A DNA stretch of 9,778 nt from Spirochaetia bacterium UBA5368. Its GTDB lineage: Bacteria > Spirochaetota > UBA4802 > UBA5368. The position numbers and the translations under genes were made by a program. The notes below the pieces were generated by a model, which saw only the letters and a program-made list of their open reading frames with translations, was not told the origin of the DNA and ran no database searches. Positions 6,754-9,778 of the stretch are shown piece by piece. The stretch spans positions 884 through 10,661 of the forward strand of contig DHPI01000083.1 of NCBI GenBank assembly GCA_002407865.1, in the 5' to 3' direction. The first letter of the stretch is position 1; every line of letters starts with the position of its first letter.

Positions 6754-6801
6754 CGAATGACCTCTCGGAAAAAGCATTTCTTGCAGTGAAAAGCCCAAAA
6801 A

Positions 6802-6830
6802 ATTATATTCAATATAAAACGAAAGTACAA
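6802..6830 (-). promoter_or_regulatory. Sigma70-like promoter of the HD-GYP gene
   Basis: On the minus strand TTGTAC (6830-6825), a 17-nt spacer and the consensus TATAAT (6807-6802). Transcription would start near 6795, leaving a leader of about 42 nt before ATG 6753. Confidence 0.65.
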
Positions 6831-6850
6831 TCTTTATTTCTTTCTAAACT

Positions 6851-6949
6851 GGAAAGTGGGCGCACTTTCTCAGGTGCTACGCACCCAAACGCAACGCCCT
6901 CATCCCCCTGCCCCTTCTCCCTTCCGAGAAATTGAAGAGGGAGAAGGGG
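6851..6949. repeat. Three tandem hairpins, including a dispersed-repeat-like 11-bp stem
   Basis: Three stems lie within 100 nt. GGAAAGTG/CACTTTCT (6851-6858 with 6863-6870, loop GGCG) has 8 bp with one wobble. GGTGC/GCACC (6873-6877 with 6881-6885) has 5 bp with a 3-nt loop. CCCCTTCTCCC/GGGAGAAGGGG (6911-6921 with 6939-6949) has 11 perfect bp and a 17-nt loop. The last, with its flank CCTCATCCCCCTG, has the look of the short imperfect palindromes scattered between genes in many genomes; a worn relative lies at 830-866. There is no T-run on either strand. The stretch 6754-6989 holds this element and the HD-GYP promoter, and no gene that I can support. Confidence 0.6.
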
Positions 6950-6989
6950 AAATATGTGGCACAAAACTAAAACTGAAAAACCTGAAATT

Positions 6990-7370
6990 TTATGACACGA
7001 ACCTCCCACTTCTCTCAGAAGCGACCTGATATCCCATTACTGCACCTTCAAGACGAATCAGGCCGCGCCATAGAGTTGTTTGCCCAAAAGGCTTCGCAGA
7101 CGGCAAAGCCTGATATCCTCCCATAATCGTAACCAGCAACGAAGCCCAGGCTATTGAATATTTTTCAGGTCTCCGTATTGTGCTTTTATCTGAAATTAAT
7201 TTTGTTTCACATGCTTCGAGCACTTCCAGTTCAATTTCAGAGAATACACCTTTTGCTGAATCGGTTTTTTCATCATCCCGATGAGTACGTATATATAATA
7301 ATTGGCTCATTCCGGAAAGTTGGGAAAATTGAACAATAAATAAAGAAATAGATAGAAAATCCCGTCTCAA
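6990..7370 (-). pseudogene. IS4-family (Tn5-like) transposase, C-terminal remnant
   Basis: An open stretch of 126 codons with no plausible gene start (it opens at a TTG with no SD). The sequence resembles the end of Tn5/IS4-type transposases: an IVQFSQLSGMSQLLYIR helix, VFSEIELEVLEAC, SIAWASLLVTIMGGY, then TTLWRGLIRLEGAVMGYQ. The family pattern is vl..eE.evL, A...ia.lGG and tLwrGl.rL..i..gy. This is the C-terminal dimerisation region. The DDE catalytic core, expected at higher coordinates, is absent. It is therefore an inactive fragment, transcribed if at all away from the IS256 remnant. Confidence 0.75.
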
Positions 7371-7425
7371 ATTCTAAGATGGTTTTCACCACAAAAAATA
7401 TCTAACAGAAAAATGAGATGGGATT
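7358..7425. repeat. 12-bp inverted repeat between the two IS remnants
   Basis: AATCCCGTCTCA (7358-7369) and TGAGATGGGATT (7414-7425) are inverted copies with one mismatch, 44 nt apart. They lie at the junction between the IS4-like and the IS256-like fragments and could be a terminal-inverted-repeat relic or a small non-autonomous unit. Confidence 0.45.
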
Positions 7426-7764
7426 AAAACTACTTACAGAATTATTAGAACTACCCAGTTGTTTTGTATTGGAGGAATATGTCGAAAAGGCGTTCAGGGA
7501 GTTCATGGAGGGCAGAACAGGAGTGGCCATCCAGAGAACAACCGACGGGAAGGCGGCAAAGGATTACCGCACGGAATGCCGGGTCGTCATTGGAAAACCA
7601 TTCGCTGCACAAATCTCATCGAGCGGGTAATTCACGAGGTACGTCGAAGAACAAAAGTCATGGAAACCATTGACAGCGAAATGGGCTGTTATGGTATAGC
7701 GATGGGAGTCGTCAGGGAGCAGAACGAGCGCTGGTCAAAGCGCAGTTACTGGCGTAAGAACTAA
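7418..7764 (+). pseudogene. IS256-family (mutator) transposase remnant
   Basis: The recognisable part is about 7597-7764, which reads TIRCTNLIERVIHEVRRRTK, then VMETIDSE and EQNERWSKRSYW, ending at TAA. IS256-family transposases end with the pattern IRTTN.IERL..EvRRRTkv.g.f...es......l...NErW..r.Y, so this is their extreme C-terminus. Upstream, an ATG at 7418 opens a different frame (MGLKLLTELLELPSC, YVEKAFREFMEG) that ends at 7630 and that I cannot assign; it may be an unrelated start or the 5' end of an internally deleted element. The DDE motif region is missing, so it is not functional. Confidence 0.7.
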
Positions 7765-7783
7765 ACGGTTCGCTCTGGTGTGT

Positions 7784-8050
7784 TTAGACACTGGATTGGA
7801 CGTGACCGATGTCCGATTGCACGCCGTCGTGCGGAAGCTCCCTGTCAAGCAGCGTAATCCGGCCGTCGTTCGGTTTAAGCAGCTGGTAAAACATTTTTAT
7901 AGCAGTGGTTTTGCCGGTGCCGTTGGGCCCGAGGAGGCCGTAAATCTCCCCGGGAGCGATAGCAAGGTCAAGGGCGTCAACGGCGCGGAAAGTTCCGTAG
8001 AATTTTGTCAGTGACGAGGTTTCAATAGCGTTGCGCATGGCCCCGGCCAT
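7784..8050 (-). pseudogene. ABC transporter ATP-binding protein, truncated after Walker A
   Basis: ATG at 8050-8048 shares its A with the mtnP stop (TGATG); a second ATG lies four codons on. About 88 codons remain. They read LTKFYGTFRAVDAL, then APGEIYGLLGPNGTGKTTA (Walker A, residues 41-49), then KMFYQLLKPNDGRITLLD, the normal start of an ABC-2 type or multidrug exporter ATPase. Family members are 230-310 aa. Here the frame fails at DIGHVQSSV, just where the Q-loop should be, so Q-loop, signature motif, Walker B and switch His are all absent. The break coincides with the IS256 remnant at about 7800. It could bind but not productively hydrolyse ATP. No permease gene is left beside it. Confidence 0.85.
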
Positions 8051-8910
8051 CAAAAATAATTTGGCAGAACCGCCTTCAGCTTTTTCGCCTGTTTTTTGTC
8101 CTGTTTTTCCTTTGCGGTGATGACCGCGTAATTCGCCGCGTCTTTACATGCGCACGATCGCTCGTGCTCCATGTGGGGGATAAGCGCCTTAAGCAGAGCC
8201 TTCGCGTTGTCCGCGTTCCGGTTGAGATTGTTCACGACCATTTCCACCGACACGTGCTCTTCGTCTTCCTTCCAGCAGTCGTAATCGGTGCTCATGCATA
8301 TGAGAGCGTAGCAGATTTCCGCCTCGCGTGCTAACTTTGCTTCGGGCAGCGTGCTCATATTTATGATGCTTGCGTCCCACGAGCGGTAGAGGTTGCTTTC
8401 GGCTTTTGTTGAAAAGGCCGGCCCTTCCATGCAGATCAGCGTGCCGCCCCTGTGAAGGGTAATTCCCATATTGTTTGCGACGGGAACAATCTTTTCCTGA
8501 AGGCGCTCGCAAAATGGGTGCGCTATCGAAACATGCGCGGCGATGCCGTCGCCGAAAAACGTCGATACGCGTGATTTTGTCCGATCGATGATCTGGTCGG
8601 GCAGCACAAAATCCATCGGCTTGATTTCTTCCTTAAGGCTGCCGACCGCCGAGAACGACAGTATTTCTTCAACGCCAAGCATCTTCATTGCGGCGATGTT
8701 CGCACGGTAATTGATTTCATGGGGAAGGATAAAGTGCCCCCGTCCGTGGCGCGGCAGAAACGCCGCGATAGAACCGTTGATCTCCGCGAGCGTAATGCTG
8801 TCGGAGGGATATCCCCAGGGGGTTTTCGGCATAACTTCGTCAATTGTCCGTATGCCTTCAATCTGATAGAGGCCCGAACCCCCGATGATTCCGATCTTTG
8901 CTTTTTTCAC
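8050..8910 (-). CDS. mtnP: S-methyl-5'-thioadenosine phosphorylase
   Basis: A 286-aa enzyme that splits methylthioadenosine with phosphate into adenine and methylthioribose-1-phosphate, the entry to methionine and adenine salvage. Length matches human MTAP (283 aa). Motifs: GIIGGSGLY (phosphate loop, 7-15), PRHGRGH (53-59), SAVGSL, CMEGPAFSTKAES (160-172), INMSTLPEAKLAREAE (183-198) and STDYDCW (207-213). The two Asp in TDYD (D209, D211) mark preference for 6-aminopurine nucleosides over the Asn of inosine-type phosphorylases. A Lys-rich tail (KEKQDKKQAKKLK) follows the core. The start is GTG at 8910, decided by a strong SD (GAGGTGG) 4 nt before it. The stop overlaps the truncated ABC gene (TGATG). 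Confidence 0.95.
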   Translation of the reverse strand: MKKAKIGIIGGSGLYQIEGIRTIDEVMPKTPWGYPSDSITLAEINGSIAAFLPRHGRGHFILPHEINYRANIAAMKMLGVEEILSFSAVGSLKEEIKPMDFVLPDQIIDRTKSRVSTFFGDGIAAHVSIAHPFCERLQEKIVPVANNMGITLHRGGTLICMEGPAFSTKAESNLYRSWDASIINMSTLPEAKLAREAEICYALICMSTDYDCWKEDEEHVSVEMVVNNLNRNADNAKALLKALIPHMEHERSCACKDAANYAVITAKEKQDKKQAKKLKAVLPNYF

Positions 8911-8954
8911 AATGCCACCTCAATGCAGAGTTGTAGTATGAGCTCAATACCGCG

Positions 8955-8984
8955 ACATTACAGTTCTGAAAGTATAATTATCAA
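8955..8984 (-). promoter_or_regulatory. Possible weak promoter before mtnP
   Basis: In the 108-nt gap before mtnP the minus strand shows TTGATA (8984-8979), an 18-nt spacer and TAATGT (8960-8955). An alternative -10, TATACT (8976-8971), lacks a good -35. The AT-rich block suggests a promoter here, but the exact boxes are uncertain. Confidence 0.3.
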
Positions 8985-9018
8985 GAATAATTCGGCAGGC
9001 CCGCTGATATTTGGGCGG

Positions 9019-9435
9019 TTAACGCGCGCCTGAACGGAGTCGTGCGAGCAGGGATTCGATCTCGGCGATGTTAAACGGCTTTTTTATGTATCCGAACGCG
9101 TTTTCCTTTTCAATAATACCGATGATCGACTCTTCGTCGAATGTGCCGGTTATAAATACAACGGGGAGCGACGGCTTGCTTTCCTTGATTTTTTTGTGCG
9201 CCTCGATGCCCGAAAGTACGGGCATGGAAACATCCATGAATACGACGCTGTAGTCGCGTTCGGCTGCCATCTGCCACGCCTCATCGCCGTTTGACGCATA
9301 GTCGACAGCGCTCACGCCGAGCGATGAAACAATTACCATCAGCAGTTCGCGCACAGACGGATCGTCGTCGGCAATCAGAATGGAAAAATGTTCGCCGACA
9401 TGCGGCTCATTTTCCGATTTGGTTGAGATGCCCAT
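9019..9435 (-). CDS. Single-domain CheY-like response regulator
   Basis: A 138-aa protein made only of a receiver domain after a 17-residue N-terminal tail (MGISTKSENEPHVGEHF). The acidic pocket is DDD (23-25). The phospho-acceptor is D68 in VFMDVSMP. The switch Thr/Ser position is in FITGT (94-98). The conserved Lys is in IKKPF (118-121). No output domain follows, so it acts by protein-protein contact, like CheY or Spo0F. No histidine kinase lies in the window, so the cognate kinase is unknown. It starts 15 nt after the stop of the FAD-oxidase gene, with SD AAGGAA before ATG 9435, so the two are probably co-transcribed. Confidence 0.92.
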   Translation of the reverse strand: MGISTKSENEPHVGEHFSILIADDDPSVRELLMVIVSSLGVSAVDYASNGDEAWQMAAERDYSVVFMDVSMPVLSGIEAHKKIKESKPSLPVVFITGTFDEESIIGIIEKENAFGYIKKPFNIAEIESLLARLRSGAR

Positions 9436-9450
9436 TGGCGTTCCTTAAAT

Positions 9451-9778
9451 TTAAAAAATTTTATACGGATTTAAGATGCTGTTCGGATCGAACGCCGACT
9501 TGATCCTTTTTAAAAGCGCGATTTCATCGGGACTCATCGCGAGCTGCAAGTATTCCCGCCTGGTAAATCCGATACCGTGTTCACCCGTTATTGTGCCGCC
9601 ATGGCCGATTGCAATGCGGTAAATATCATGCTTGAGGCTGGGAAGCAGTCGCGCCCAGTCGCCTTCGCTCATGTCGGATTTTAGCACGTCTATATGGACA
9701 TTGCCGTCTCCCGCGTGTCCGAACATTACCGAACGCAGGTCCAGGGCGCAGCAGTGCCGTTTTATCTCCTTCAGAAAC
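9451..9778 (-). CDS. FAD-linked oxidase, C-terminal part (GlcD / D-lactate dehydrogenase-like), runs off right edge
   Basis: The frame is open from the right edge to a stop at 9451, about 109 codons; the N-terminal FAD-binding half is outside the window. The visible part is the FAD-oxidase C-terminal domain: FGHAGDGNVH, with the paired His of the H.GDGN.H metal/substrate motif, then GGTITGEHGIG, then DPNSILNPYKIF (usual form DP.gilNPGKi.). Enzymes with this tail, such as the glycolate oxidase subunit GlcD and D-lactate dehydrogenases, oxidise 2-hydroxy acids; the exact substrate cannot be told from the tail. It precedes the receiver gene by 15 nt on the same strand. Confidence 0.9.
   Translation of the reverse strand, partial: FLKEIKRHCCALDLRSVMFGHAGDGNVHIDVLKSDMSEGDWARLLPSLKHDIYRIAIGHGGTITGEHGIGFTRREYLQLAMSPDEIALLKRIKSAFDPNSILNPYKIF

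Larger units (their letters stand above)
6990..7800. mobile_element. Insertion-sequence scar with remnants of two IS families
   Basis: The segment is visibly richer in A+T than the flanks. It contains the 3' end of an IS4/Tn5-like transposase gene (minus strand) and the 3' end of an IS256-type transposase gene (plus strand), and it abuts a truncated ABC ATPase gene. The right edge is near 7800, where GTGTTTAGACAC (7780-7791) may belong to an IS end and where the ABC reading frame stops resembling its family. Neither element looks complete or able to move. Confidence 0.7.

Noticed and set aside
6754..6798. TTG start at 6798 for the HD-GYP gene
   Set aside because: It has no SD, lies at the predicted transcription start, and ATG 6753 has a good SD (GAGAGG).
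6809..7009. A 66-codon minus-strand ORF across the hairpin cluster
   Set aside because: It reads through palindromic repeats and a promoter, has no SD and resembles no protein family.
1..9778. CRISPR array, tRNA, rRNA or known riboswitch
   Set aside because: I saw no regularly spaced direct repeats, cloverleaf or conserved riboswitch core on reading both strands. A covariance-model scan would be the decisive test.

Overview
The window looks like a chromosomal segment of a GC-rich, Gram-negative (diderm) environmental bacterium. The evidence for an outer membrane is a protein carrying BON and OmpA-like periplasmic domains. The mix of a SpoIIE-type phosphatase, an HD-GYP protein, a Ras-like GTPase and a ferritin-VIT protein would fit a Spirochaetota- or deltaproteobacteria-like lineage, but nothing here fixes the taxonomy.

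Left part (1-1735, minus strand): a DUF2804-family gene runs off the left edge. Before it in transcription order lies a ferritin-like/VIT1 membrane iron protein gene, broken by a 2-nt frameshift inside a (CG)4 tract. That tract lies at the edge of a perfect 20-bp inverted repeat.

Centre (1961-6830): this is the most interesting part. A strong sigma70-like promoter (TTGATA-N17-TATAAT) drives a three-gene plus-strand operon. The first gene encodes a 582-aa membrane protein with an N-terminal winged helix, a roadblock-like domain, one TM helix, a BON domain and an OmpA-like peptidoglycan-binding domain. The second encodes a Ras/Rab-like small GTPase with an altered G3 motif. The third encodes a protein with a PAS-like input domain, a coiled coil and a SpoIIE/PP2C phosphatase domain. 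A convergent gene, overlapping the operon end by 4 nt, encodes an HD-GYP phosphodiesterase. Its N-terminal input module is visibly homologous to that of the phosphatase (shared FPELVG motif, a DVT motif, then a coiled coil). My reading is an envelope-sensing GTPase switch with two outputs, partner-switching dephosphorylation and cyclic-di-GMP breakdown, through one shared input module. The wiring is inference. An 11-codon leader ORF whose stop overlaps the first gene's start (TAATG) may couple its translation.

Scar (about 6850-7800): an AT-richer stretch holds three tandem hairpins, the C-terminal remnant of an IS4/Tn5-like transposase, and the C-terminal remnant of an IS256 (mutator) transposase. 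The IS256 remnant abuts an ABC-transporter ATPase gene cut off just after its Walker A motif.

Right part (7784-9778, minus strand): an FAD-linked oxidase (GlcD-like) gene enters from the right edge, followed by a stand-alone CheY-like receiver, then S-methyl-5'-thioadenosine phosphorylase (MtnP), then the truncated ABC gene, which overlaps the mtnP stop by 1 nt (TGATG). I saw no rRNA or tRNA gene, CRISPR array or replication origin.
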